From the NCBI GenBank assembly GCA_965221935.1, contig CBDCSZ010000042.1:10738-74737 (forward strand): a stretch of DNA of 64,000 bases, read 5' to 3'. Below the pieces are notes generated by a model that worked only from the letters and a program-made list of their open reading frames with translations, was not told the DNA's origin and did not search any database. Source of the DNA: JAPOXR01 sp965221935. Lineage in GTDB: Bacteria > Pseudomonadota > Alphaproteobacteria > Rhodobacterales > Rhodobacteraceae. This document shows, piece after piece, positions 8,454 to 16,619 of this stretch. The position numbers and the translations under genes were made by a program. The number at the start of each line of letters is the position of its first letter. The stretch's first letter is position 1.

Positions 8454-10227
8454 CAACACCATCGCCAGCCAGACCGAGGCCCTGCTCGCCTATGCCGAGC
8501 GCCACAGCTACCGCGTGGCGCCCGACATGGTTATCGAGGATGACGGCTTTACCGGCGCGGTTCTCGAACGCCCGGGGCTCGAGCGGGTCAGGGACCTCGC
8601 CGCGGAGGGCCGCATCGAAGCCGTCCTGGTCCATGCCCCGGATCGTCTGAGCCGTCGCTATGCCTATCAGGTTCTGATCATCGAGGAGCTGGCCCGCGAG
8701 GGCGTCGAGACCGTGTTCTTGAAGGCGCCGTCCCTGGAAACCCCCGAAGACCATCTCCTCGTCCAGTTCCAGGGGATGATCGCGGAATACGAGCGCGCGC
8801 AGATCCTGGAGCGTTCCCGCCGCGGCAAGCGCCATCGCGCGCGACGCGGCGACGTTGCTGTCCTCAGCGGCGCGCCCTATGGCTACCGCTACCACAAGAA
8901 AATGCCGGACAGCGACGCGTTCTACGAAATCGTCGAACCGCAGGCGTCCGTGGTCCGCGACGTCTACCGCTATTACACCGAAGAGCACATGAGCATCGGT
9001 GCGATCGCCCGCAAGCTCAACGAACGCGAGATTCCCACGTCCTCCGGGCGTTCGCGCTGGGAACGCTCGGTGGTGTGGGCGGTGCTGCGCAATCCGGCGT
9101 ACAAGGGACGGGCATGCTTCGGAAAGACCCGGTCCGCGCCGCGCCAGCGCGTGCGGCCTCTGCGGCGCAGCGACGGGTTCGCCGGACGCAACAGTGTCGG
9201 CCATGAGCGCCCCCGAGAAGACTGGATCGAGATCCCGGTGCCGGCGATCGTCAGCGAAGAGACCTTCGCCCTTGCCGAAGAGCGGCTGCAACAGAACAAG
9301 GCCTTCTCCAGGCGCAGGACCAAAACGCCCAGTGTCTCGCAGGGGGTGGTGGCGTGCGGCAAATGCGGCTACGCGCTGTATCGCACGTCGGCCCAAACCA
9401 GTGCCCGCAAGATCTCCTGCTACCGCTGCCTGGGTTCCGACGCCTGGCGCCATCTCAACGGCCCGCTGTGCGACAGCCGCCCCGTGCGCCAGGATCTGCT
9501 CGATGACATCGTGTGGACCGAGCTGGTCCGGCTGCTCGAGGATCCGGCGCTGGTGAGCGCAGAGATCGACCGGCGGCTGGAGGCAGCCCGGGTCTCCGGT
9601 CCCAACCAGCGGCGCGAGGCCGACCTTCGGCATCGGCTGATCAGGGTCCGCAAGGGTATCGACCGCCTGGTCACAGCCTATCAGGAAGAGTTGATCACCA
9701 TCGACGAGCTGCGCGACAGAACGCCCAAGCTCCGCCGGCAGGAACAGGCGCTGCACCGCGAGCTGCAATCCGCCGTCGATCGTGCCAAGGACCGGGAGAC
9801 CTATCTCCGGCTCGCCGAGAGCTTGACCGGCTTTCTGGCGCGGTTGCGCTCGTCCGCCGAAACCCTGGACATCGCCGAGCGACAGCGTATCGTCCGGCTC
9901 CTCGTTAAAGAAGTCTTGGTCACCGAGGACAAAATCACCATCCGCCATTCCATCCCGTTCTCGGGCTTCCCAGGCGGTGGTCCGGACCCGTCGAAACCGG
10001 GCAACGGCGGCACCGAAGACGGAAGTTACCTTTTGCGTTCGGGGCGCCGGTATCCTCACTCCTGTCGAACATCCACATGCGCCGTTTCATACTGGGCTGG
10101 AAGATGCTGGGCCATGCCCGGCGTTACCGTTCGGAGATTGTCAATCACGCGGACGACTTCTGTGTTCCCGGCAAGGCCCCGGCAGCGGAGATGCTGGCGC
10201 AGGTCAGGCAGATCATGGACAGGCTGA
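8401..10227 (+). CDS. Large serine recombinase
   Basis: A serine site-specific recombinase. The catalytic domain begins at residue 1 with LYARVSGEQQRD; Ser11 is the nucleophile, and DRLSRR follows near 81. A Recombinase domain spans about 155-270. A zinc ribbon follows around 318-355 (CGKCGY, then CYRCLG and a further Cys), and then a coiled-coil-rich region to about 500. The catalytic and DNA-binding domains are intact. The reading frame passes straight through the element's right inverted repeat (encoding SYLLRSGR) and ends only at 10225-10227 inside the intron. The last 60 or so residues are therefore flank-derived. It likely moved the element. Confidence 0.88.
   Translation: MKIAALYARVSGEQQRDSNTIASQTEALLAYAERHSYRVAPDMVIEDDGFTGAVLERPGLERVRDLAAEGRIEAVLVHAPDRLSRRYAYQVLIIEELAREGVETVFLKAPSLETPEDHLLVQFQGMIAEYERAQILERSRRGKRHRARRGDVAVLSGAPYGYRYHKKMPDSDAFYEIVEPQASVVRDVYRYYTEEHMSIGAIARKLNEREIPTSSGRSRWERSVVWAVLRNPAYKGRACFGKTRSAPRQRVRPLRRSDGFAGRNSVGHERPREDWIEIPVPAIVSEETFALAEERLQQNKAFSRRRTKTPSVSQGVVACGKCGYALYRTSAQTSARKISCYRCLGSDAWRHLNGPLCDSRPVRQDLLDDIVWTELVRLLEDPALVSAEIDRRLEAARVSGPNQRREADLRHRLIRVRKGIDRLVTAYQEELITIDELRDRTPKLRRQEQALHRELQSAVDRAKDRETYLRLAESLTGFLARLRSSAETLDIAERQRIVRLLVKEVLVTEDKITIRHSIPFSGFPGGGPDPSKPGNGGTEDGSYLLRSGRRYPHSCRTSTCAVSYWAGRCWAMPGVTVRRLSITRTTSVFPARPRQRRCWRRSGRSWTG
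10020..10045. repeat. Right terminal inverted repeat of the serine-recombinase element
   Basis: A 26-bp sequence ending CTTTTGCGTTCGGGGC, the inverted partner of 7821-7846 (25 of 26 matches). It also codes for the last element-encoded residues of the recombinase frame. Confidence 0.9.
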
Positions 10228-10689
10228 AGCTGCCGGTCAACGAACGGAAGACCCGGTGCCTGCGGTGCCCGGAGGAGCCGCTTGAGTTCCTCGGGCACCG
10301 CATCGGACGCAATCACCGCCGGAACGGGAAGGGAAGCCACATCGGCACCCGCCCGGGCAAGGCGGGCGTTCAGAGCATCTGCCGCAGGATCAGCGAGCAG
10401 ACGGCCCCGCGGCACGGGCCGATGGCGACCGAGGACATGGTGAAACGCCTGAACCGGATGCTTTCCGGCTGGGCGAACCACTGCATTCCCGGCCAGGTCA
10501 GCCCGGCCTACAAGGCTGTGGACGAGCACGCGACCCGACGGCTGCGACGGTGGCTCTGTCGGAAGCACAAGGTGAAGACTGGAGAATTCATGCGGTTCTC
10601 CAACCAGCGGCTGTGGCATGACCACGGTCTGGTCCACCTCGCGCCGAAGACTAAGGGCCTTCCGTGGGCGAAGGCATGATCTCGTCTGT

Positions 10690-10723
10690 AAGCCGGATGC
10701 CTGAGCAGGGCACGTCCGGTTTG
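10690..10723 (+). ncRNA. Group II intron domain V hairpin
   Basis: A 34-nt hairpin just after the RT stop codon. The AGC catalytic triad is at its 5' base. AGCCGGA pairs with TCCGGTT (one G-U), TGCCT pairs with the AGGGCA side, a two-base CG bulge interrupts the 3' strand, and a short loop caps it. Length, triad, bulge and position before a domain VI-like arm all fit domain V. Confidence 0.85.
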
Positions 10724-10848
10724 ATGAGCGGGGGACTGGAAACGCGGACAAGGGAGCCGGACTGAGGCCCGGAGCGAAAGCGACGGACAGGCCACCGGAC
10801 CCTAAAGCTGGCGCGCCAGCCCCCGACTCTACCGGGCACGAAACAAAG

Positions 10849-10874
10849 AAAAGCCCCGGCGGCGCGGGGCTTTT
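10849..10874. terminator. Bidirectional Rho-independent terminator
   Basis: A perfect 10-bp stem (AAAAGCCCCG paired with CGGGGCTTTT) closes on a 6-nt GCGGCG loop. The arms supply T-runs in both directions. It lies just beyond the intron's 3' end and 20 bp after the stop of the minus-strand transposase, so it can end transcription from both sides. Confidence 0.8.
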
Positions 10875-10893
10875 CGGTGAACCGCGGGTGCGC

Positions 10894-12498
10894 CTATCTT
10901 GGGAACATTTTCTGCGGATCCGCGCCCAGCAGCTCGAAGGCGCGCCGCTGGAGCGGCGTGCGCTGGGCGAGGACCGGGATCTCGTGGGCCGATTCCCGGG
11001 ACAGGACCATCCAGTTCATGGTGACGGTTCCGAGATCGGCCAGCAGCGTCCGGAAGCTGTGCGCGGGGAGGCCGTCAGGCGTTCTTTTCGACGCCGCTTT
11101 GGCTTTCGCCGCATCGGTGACCTCCGCCGGGGCCACCGGCGAGTCCCGCTCCTCCCGCGCCCTGTCCCGGTCATGGTCCTCGAAGAGCAGCGGCGCCAGC
11201 GCCCGGCGCATGTGCCATTCCACATAGAGGGCCAGCATGCAGAGGAACACATGCGCCCGCACACGGTCTTCGGTGCAGACATGGACCGGACGGATCCCGA
11301 GATCGGATTTGGCCATGCGGAACGCCCGCTCCACACGTGAGAGCGATTTATACGCGGTGACCGCGTCGCCGGCGCCGATGGCGTCTTTGTCAAGGCTTGT
11401 CCGGATGACATAGATCCCGTCAAGGGCGGCCTCGGCGGCGATCTTCTCCTCCCGCCGGCGGAAGGCCAGGCTGTCGCCGGTGACGGTGATCTCGAAATGC
11501 TTCTCCACCTTCCGCCGGTTCGCGACCCTTCCGACCCGGTGTCGGATTCCGGCGGCTCCCCTGAGGGTTCCGGCGCGGACCGAGGCCGATATTCTCTCCA
11601 GCTCTGCTTCGGTCGCGGCCAGCAGCTCCTCCCGCCTCCGCCGTCTTTCCGCCCTCAGCCTGGGGTTGAGACACACCATCAGCCGCTCGCCGGGGAAATC
11701 CGGGCTGGCGATCTCCGCCACCGCGTCATCCGCCAGCTCTCCGGGTTTCAGAGGGGCCGGTCCGCCGCCCGGCCCCTCCCTCACCAGCTTCCGGATGTCG
11801 GCGCTCTTCAGCGCCGAGATTCAGTCGAGGCCGGCGGGCCCGAGATCCTCCCGGATCCGCGCCGCGGTGAGCATCCCCCTGTCGCCCACCAGCGCCACTC
11901 TCCCGATGCCGAAGCGCTCCCGGACTTTCGCCACCTGCGAAGCGACCGTGGACGGATCGGCGGTGTTGCCGGCGAACACCTCCACCGCCGCCGGGCAGCC
12001 GTCGGCGGCGCAGAGCAGGCCGTAGGTGATCTGTTTCTTTCCCCTCTTTCCGTCGCGGCTGTGGCCGAAGGCGGCCAGCGGGCATTTCCTTCCCTCGAGG
12101 CGGCTTGATGAAACGTCGTACAGAATCAAGGTCCCGCCCCGGAGATGGCGGTTGGCCAGGCTCCTCTCGATCCAGCGCTGGCGGGAGACCAGCCAGTCGA
12201 GCATGGCCAGCATCTCGTTGCCGGTGACCTCTCCGAGGCCGAGCCGCCGGCAGACCGCCAGGGCCGCGCAGACATGGCCGTGCGGCAGGGACCGGCTGAC
12301 GGCGAGGACCTCCGCGATGTCATTCACGACTGTTCCGCCCTTCAGCATGGCGCGGATGCCGTCGACGATGAAGGCCGGCGTCCTGGTGAGGTTGGCGAGC
12401 TGCTCCTTTCTGATTCTCTTGCCCTCCCGCCAGGCCCGCCTGAGCAGGATGGAGGGCTTTCTCCCGTGGTTGGAGATGATCTCGACATGGATGGACAT
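10894..12498 (-). pseudogene. IS1634-type (IS4 superfamily) transposase with in-frame stop
   Basis: A DDE transposase of the IS1634 group. The N-terminal half from the ATG at 12498 has FIVDGIRAML, SLPHGHV, the first Asp in ILYDVSSS and the second in LVGDRGML. At 11821-11823 a TGA interrupts the frame where I would expect a Trp (GLD-stop-ISALKSADIR). The same frame then continues to 10894 with the third catalytic region (SRVERAFRMAKSDL). A single TGG to TGA change explains it. Because TGA is used as a normal stop by neighbouring genes such as tsf, read-through is unlikely and the copy is probably dead. I could not define its terminal repeats. Confidence 0.85.
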
Positions 12499-12503
12499 GG
12501 CGG

Positions 12504-12698
12504 CTCCTGACTTGGAAACAAACGAATCACCAAAAGCAGTGTGCCACAGCCAAAAACCACGTACAAATCAAAAGCGCTGACTTGGGAACAAATGTTCAGG
12601 CAAAAACACCCCGATACGCCAAAAAAAGAGCGCAAAATCAACAGGTTATGCCGCAAAAACAGGGAAAAACGGGGATGAAGGTCCGCCTAAGTCAGCGC
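12504..12698. repeat. Repeated CTGACTTGG motif upstream of the IS1634-type transposase
   Basis: Three related copies are visible: CTGACTTGGAAACAAA at 12507-12522, CTGACTTGGGAACAAA at 12577-12592 (direct, 70 bp apart), and an inverted copy whose reverse complement GCGCTGACTTAGG (12686-12698) matches 12574-12586 at 12 of 13 bases. They may be transposase binding sites or end remnants. Their role is unproven. Confidence 0.5.
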
Positions 12699-12759
12699 GA
12701 CAGTGCCGGCAATGGCGGCGGGTTTCAAGACATTCGCACCGGTCGGACAGCTGATTGAC

Positions 12760-12836
<77 letters not shown>

Positions 12837-12945
12837 CGTCAGTCAGCGACAATAGTCAATTGCAAGCGATATGCAATGAATCGAACCCGGGCCAATCGCC
12901 CGTGGTGACAATGCAGCCGCGCCTGCCCGGCGGAACGGAACCCGG

Positions 12946-14166
12946 TCAGGAAAAGAGGTCACGGCAGACCTGAAGGCCTTCAACGAGAAGGTCAACTTCC
13001 TGTTCCGTGTTGTAGAGGCCAAACGATGCCCGGCAGGTGGCCGTCAGCCCGAGAAAACTCATGAGGGGCTGTGCGCAGTGATGGCCGGCGCGCACGGCAA
13101 TCCCCTGCTGGTCCAGCACCGTTGAAATGTCGTGCGGGTGGGCCGGGCAGTCGAGAACGAAGGAAAAAATGGCCGCCTTTCCCGGCGCAGTTCCCTGCTG
13201 CAGGATCCACTCCTGTTCACCAAGCTTTTCGGATGCGTAAGCCGCTATCTTCGCTTCGTGCCGGACAATGTTGTCCATGCCGAGCGCCGACAGATAGTCC
13301 AGCGCCGCGCCGAGGCCGATCATTTGAACAATGGGCGGTGTGCCGGCTTCCAGCATAAGCGGCGGGTCGGCATAGGTGATTTGGTCTCGGCTGACATTCG
13401 CGATCATGTCGCCGCCGCCCTTGAACGGCCGCATTTCGCGCAACCGGCTGCGTTTGGCGTAAAGGGCGCCGGATGCGGATGGTCCGTAGAGTTTGTGACC
13501 GGTCAATGCATAGAAATCGACACCAAGATCGGTCACATCGACCGGGCCGTGAACAGATGACTGCGAACCGTCCACAAGGACCGGCACATCCCGGTCACGG
13601 GCCATGGCAGCGATGGTTTTTATGTCGGTGCCGATTCCAAACACATTTGACATGTGGCTCACTGCGACCAGCCTGGTGGCAGGCGTGATGGCATCCGCGA
13701 TGCGCTGCGGGTCCAGAGCGCCCGCAGAATCGGGCTCGACCCAAATCAGCCTGATCCCCATGCGCTCGCGCAGAAAGTGCCATGGCACGATGTTGGCGTG
13801 GTGTTCCATCACCGTGAGCACTATCTCGTCACCTTCAGAGAAAAGCGGCATGGCCCAGCTATAGGCAACAAGATTGATCGCCTCGGTGCTTCCGGTGGTG
13901 TAGACGATCTCGTCATCGTGCGCAGCGTTGATGAAATTCCGGATTTTGCTCCGGACGGCTTCGTATTTGTCGGTCGCTATGCCAGACAGGTAGTGCAATC
14001 CGCGGTGCACATTGGCGTATTCGCTGCCATATGCGCAGGCGATCGCATCCAGCACCGGCTGCGGTTTCTGCGCCGAAGCGGCATTGTCCAGATAGACCAG
14101 AGGCCTGCCGTAGACCTGTTGCGACAGGATCGGGAAATCTTTTCTGACAGTTTCGACATCGTACAT
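12946..14166 (-). CDS. sufS: Cysteine desulfurase SufS
   Basis: A group II, PLP-dependent cysteine desulfurase that provides sulfur for Fe-S cluster assembly on SufBCD. The 406-residue protein shows YLDNAASAQKP, the MEHHANIVPWH segment, the PLP lysine in LTGHKLYGPS, the loop GHHCAQPLM and the active-site Cys in TATCRASFGLYNT. It is the last suf gene before the tRNA and mobile block. sufT and sufA, which commonly follow in alphaproteobacteria, are not seen. A second, NifS-like desulfurase heads the same operon. Confidence 0.95.
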   Translation of the reverse strand: MYDVETVRKDFPILSQQVYGRPLVYLDNAASAQKPQPVLDAIACAYGSEYANVHRGLHYLSGIATDKYEAVRSKIRNFINAAHDDEIVYTTGSTEAINLVAYSWAMPLFSEGDEIVLTVMEHHANIVPWHFLRERMGIRLIWVEPDSAGALDPQRIADAITPATRLVAVSHMSNVFGIGTDIKTIAAMARDRDVPVLVDGSQSSVHGPVDVTDLGVDFYALTGHKLYGPSASGALYAKRSRLREMRPFKGGGDMIANVSRDQITYADPPLMLEAGTPPIVQMIGLGAALDYLSALGMDNIVRHEAKIAAYASEKLGEQEWILQQGTAPGKAAIFSFVLDCPAHPHDISTVLDQQGIAVRAGHHCAQPLMSFLGLTATCRASFGLYNTEQEVDLLVEGLQVCRDLFS

Positions 14167-14176
14167 CAGCAGAAAC

Positions 14177-14752
14177 TCACACGACCGCGATCATTGCCAG
14201 AATACTCAAGAATCCAAACGCCAGAGCGAGAATCGACGCAACGACACCGACCAGAACTTTCACCGCTGAACGAAAAGAATGCAGAACAGTCACAAAATTG
14301 ACATAGAGCCAGAAGAACAGAAACAGTGACAGCACCGCAAGTGTGTCGTCAATGCTCAAACCGGCAAGCAGAGGCGCGTTGCTGAAGGGCAAAACAACTG
14401 CGATCGTGATTTGCAGAAACTGGATGACCAGCAAAACAAGCTGCAGCCAGCAAATCAAAACAACCGTCTGCAGCAGTTTTCCGGTGCCGCCGAAGAGTTT
14501 GCCGACAAGAAACGTCGCCAGAACAAGCACGCCGAGCGCCAGCGCCTGCCCGGCCGCGACCATGACGGGTTGCATCGGCATCGGTCCGACGACGATCAGC
14601 GACAGGTTCATCGCCAGCACACTCAACACGAGGACAAGCGCCGCCAGTTCGACGATTGATCGGTTGGTCAATTCGTAGCTCAGAACGATGCGGCTTGCCC
14701 TTTTCGGGTCGAAGATCGAAATCTGAATGAGCTCAAGAAATGTCGTCATCAT
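14177..14752 (-). CDS. YIP1-type multi-pass membrane protein
   Basis: A 191-residue hydrophobic protein with about five predicted membrane segments (roughly 35-55, 65-85, 90-115, 130-155 and 165-190). The short N-terminal FLELIQISIFDPKRASRIVL fits the start of YIP1-domain proteins. It sits between sufD and sufS, beside a second similar gene. In Rhodobacterales-like genomes YIP1 genes often occupy this place in suf operons, but no function is known to me. It ends 10 bp before the sufS start. Confidence 0.7.
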   Translation of the reverse strand: MMTTFLELIQISIFDPKRASRIVLSYELTNRSIVELAALVLVLSVLAMNLSLIVVGPMPMQPVMVAAGQALALGVLVLATFLVGKLFGGTGKLLQTVVLICWLQLVLLVIQFLQITIAVVLPFSNAPLLAGLSIDDTLAVLSLFLFFWLYVNFVTVLHSFRSAVKVLVGVVASILALAFGFLSILAMIAVV

Positions 14753-14843
14753 GATTCGACTGCCGACGGTCCGGATTCAGGTTTCAGATAATACCGCCTC
14801 CCCTGTGCGGCAAGTGAGGCCGAATGCGAACGGGACGGATTCA

Positions 14844-15332
14844 TCATTGCCGGGCCGCCGCCGCTTTCAATCCGGAAATCCAGAACAGCAGAAACAGCGC
14901 CGCCACGGCGATCGAAGCCGGCAGCAAAACCAATTGGCCGTCAGTAAGTCCGCGCAGGATTCCGAGCGCCATGGCCGCCGGAGCGACGGCCAGCAGCGCC
15001 CAAAAGAGCGCAATGCGCGACCGCATCCAGGAGACCCGGTCCGAACCTATGCGCAGGGCGAGAGCGGCAAGTCCGGCCACAGCGTAAAACAACAGCGGCG
15101 CAAACACCGCAATGCCCAATAACCGCCCGGCGGCGATCCCGACCAAAGGATATTCGGACACCGCCATCATATCGTCACGCACCATTTCCGGAATCTGGGC
15201 AATGTACAGCAGCAGGCAGGCCGAGATCAGATAGCCGAGCGCCTGTCCCTCGCCTGCTGTTTCCGCGAGCCGCTTGCGGGCAATCTTTTTTGGGCAAAGG
15301 TAGCCGACGAAAACATCCCGGATTGCAGACAT
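14844..15332 (-). CDS. Second YIP1-type membrane protein in the suf operon
   Basis: A 162-residue protein with about four hydrophobic segments (around 35-50, 65-90, 105-125 and 133-155) after a short soluble N-terminus (VFVGYLCPKKIARKRLA). It starts directly after the sufD stop, so the two are tightly coupled. It resembles the neighbouring YIP1-type gene in length and layout and may be a diverged paralogue. Function unknown; a membrane role linked to Fe-S assembly is only inferred from position. Confidence 0.68.
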   Translation of the reverse strand: MSAIRDVFVGYLCPKKIARKRLAETAGEGQALGYLISACLLLYIAQIPEMVRDDMMAVSEYPLVGIAAGRLLGIAVFAPLLFYAVAGLAALALRIGSDRVSWMRSRIALFWALLAVAPAAMALGILRGLTDGQLVLLPASIAVAALFLLFWISGLKAAAARQ

Positions 15333-16619
15333 TTACGCCCGTCTGGGAAACCAGTCATTCGCCAGCCCAATGAGAGAATCCCGCAGGCTTTCACCATCAA
15401 CTTCAGCAATCGCGTCCGCCAAAAACGCCATAGCGAGAACTTCCTGGGCCTCGATCGCGCCCACGCCGCGCGACCGCAGGTAAAACAGGGCCAGCTCGTC
15501 GACGCCGCCCGATGTGGATCCGTGCGAGCAGGCAACATCGTCGGCATAAATTTCAAGTTCGGGCTTCGCCAGAAACTGCGCGTTCTCATCAAGAAGCAGC
15601 CCTTGGCTGATCTGGTAGCCGTCGGTTTTCTGGGCGCCGGGACGAACCAGAATCTTGCCTTGGAACACGCCCTTTGCACCCTCGCGCAAGACTTTTTTGT
15701 AGACTTGACGGCTTTCGCAGCGTTTGCCCTCATGGATCACAAGCACCGTGTCGTCGTGGTGGAAATGCCCCTTTCCCAACGCGGCGCCGGACAATTTCGC
15801 CTGTGCGTCGTCGCCCATCAGCCGAACAACACATTCATTGCGGGTCCACGGCGACTGCGCGGTCAGATTGAAAAGATTGAAGCTGCCGCCTTCGGCGACG
15901 CGGACAAACACGGACTGGGCTGAAACCGTCGCCGGGCAATTGCCCTGCGCCCGCACAAAATGGCACGACGCGTTCTCGCAAATTTCAATTTCGATGACTG
16001 AATGCGACCACGCTGCAGGGGCTCCGGACTCAATGATGCGCAGCTCCGCCCCGGGAGCGACGTGGATCACATGGTGAAGAAGAGCGCGTTTTCCCACGCC
16101 GTCGGAATGGTGCAGCAGCTGCAAAGGACGGGTGACGCGTCCGCCGCATTCGATAAACAGCCCGTCCTGCGCATAGCCGCTGTTGAATGCCGCCAATCCT
16201 CTCGGGATAATCTTCTGGGCCTCGGCTTCAAGTGTGCCGAACAGTTCCCGGAATCTGCCCTGGCCGGTGTTCGCGGCATGGCTGAAATCGCTGACCCGGA
16301 TAGCAGGGGATTCCCTGGCGAGCTGTTCCGGCAAACGGATTTTTCCATCGTGAACCGGAATATCGTGGGCATTTGGAATCAGGCTGGGACCGGTCTGAGG
16401 CTGTGCCGCGATGGCCGGGGCAGAGCCAAGAAACCCGGCGGGGTCGGTGAATTTCCAATATTCGTCACGCCGGGACGGCAACCCAACCGAAGCAAGCCGC
16501 TCTCTTGCCTGGCTCTGTGCCTTCGACAGCCAGCTGTCTTGACCATCGGCACAGCCAGCTGCTGTCTGATCTGGCACAATGTCCGCCAGCGACTGCATGA
16601 TGCTCGGCGGCATCTGCAT
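15333..16619 (-). CDS. sufD: Fe-S cluster assembly scaffold subunit SufD
   Basis: SufD pairs with SufB in the SufBC2D scaffold. The 428-residue product has the N-terminal LPSRRDEYWKFTD, and the C-terminal beta-helix region contains GKILVRPGAQKTDGYQ, the CSHGSTSG segment and FYLRSRGV. I place the start at the ATG at 16619, which overlaps the sufC stop; a GTG one codon earlier is also possible. The overlap implies coupled translation with sufC. Confidence 0.93.
   Translation of the reverse strand: MQMPPSIMQSLADIVPDQTAAGCADGQDSWLSKAQSQARERLASVGLPSRRDEYWKFTDPAGFLGSAPAIAAQPQTGPSLIPNAHDIPVHDGKIRLPEQLARESPAIRVSDFSHAANTGQGRFRELFGTLEAEAQKIIPRGLAAFNSGYAQDGLFIECGGRVTRPLQLLHHSDGVGKRALLHHVIHVAPGAELRIIESGAPAAWSHSVIEIEICENASCHFVRAQGNCPATVSAQSVFVRVAEGGSFNLFNLTAQSPWTRNECVVRLMGDDAQAKLSGAALGKGHFHHDDTVLVIHEGKRCESRQVYKKVLREGAKGVFQGKILVRPGAQKTDGYQISQGLLLDENAQFLAKPELEIYADDVACSHGSTSGGVDELALFYLRSRGVGAIEAQEVLAMAFLADAIAEVDGESLRDSLIGLANDWFPRRA

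Larger units (their letters stand above)
7821..10045 (+). mobile_element. Serine-recombinase element with 26-bp terminal inverted repeats, nested in the intron
   Basis: A 2,225-bp element bounded by inverted repeats at 7821-7846 and 10020-10045 that match at 25 of 26 positions. It carries three co-directional genes: a 109-aa DNA-binding-like protein, a 68-codon overlapping ORF and a large serine recombinase. It interrupts the intron's RT gene at the conserved QGAPVSP motif. The flanks are CCGGTCT on the left and CCGGTAT on the right, close to a short target duplication but with one difference. Terminal inverted repeats are unusual for a serine-recombinase element; most integrate at att sites without them. 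Family assignment is inferred. Confidence 0.85.
7105..10679 (+). pseudogene. ltrA: Group II intron reverse transcriptase/maturase, split by insertion
   Basis: The intron-encoded protein starts at an ATG at 7105 with a strong AAGGAGG site. The first part (to about 7819) carries RT motifs: LRPLGIPCIRDRV, the CDLSNCFGEIPH palm segment and GTPQGAPVSP. The frame then runs into the nested element and stops near 7887. The second part (10047-10679) resumes at PVSSLLSNIHMRRF, then the palm motif, the thumb and maturase domain X. Joining 7812 to 10047 restores a continuous 446-residue frame. The usual YADD reads HADD, a single-base change (TAC to CAC) next to the catalytic aspartates. No C-terminal endonuclease domain is seen. 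Both the split and HADD argue it is inactive. Confidence 0.88.
6612..10832 (+). mobile_element. Bacterial group II intron, interrupted by a nested element
   Basis: The 5' end reads GTGCGCC at 6612, matching the GUGYG start of group II introns. A structured RNA leader of about 490 bp follows, then an intron-encoded reverse transcriptase/maturase. A 34-nt domain V lies at 10690-10723. A domain VI arm pairs GGGGGACTGG (10730-10739) with CCAGCCCCC (10816-10824), and the intron ends in CTCTAC at 10832, fitting the 3' AY rule. Without the 2.2-kb insertion the intron is about 2.0 kb. No exon gene is recognisable on either side, so it sits in intergenic DNA. Boundaries are inferred from consensus, not from an intronless allele. 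Confidence 0.85.

Noticed and set aside
8245..10059. A 604-codon open frame antisense to the serine recombinase
   Set aside because: It is the complement of a strongly conserved recombinase in high-GC DNA; its translation lacks any recognisable domain.
11821..11823. UGA read as tryptophan in the IS1634-type transposase (as in some reduced alphaproteobacteria)
   Set aside because: TGA ends many intact genes here, for example tsf and the methyltransferase gene, so the standard code applies.
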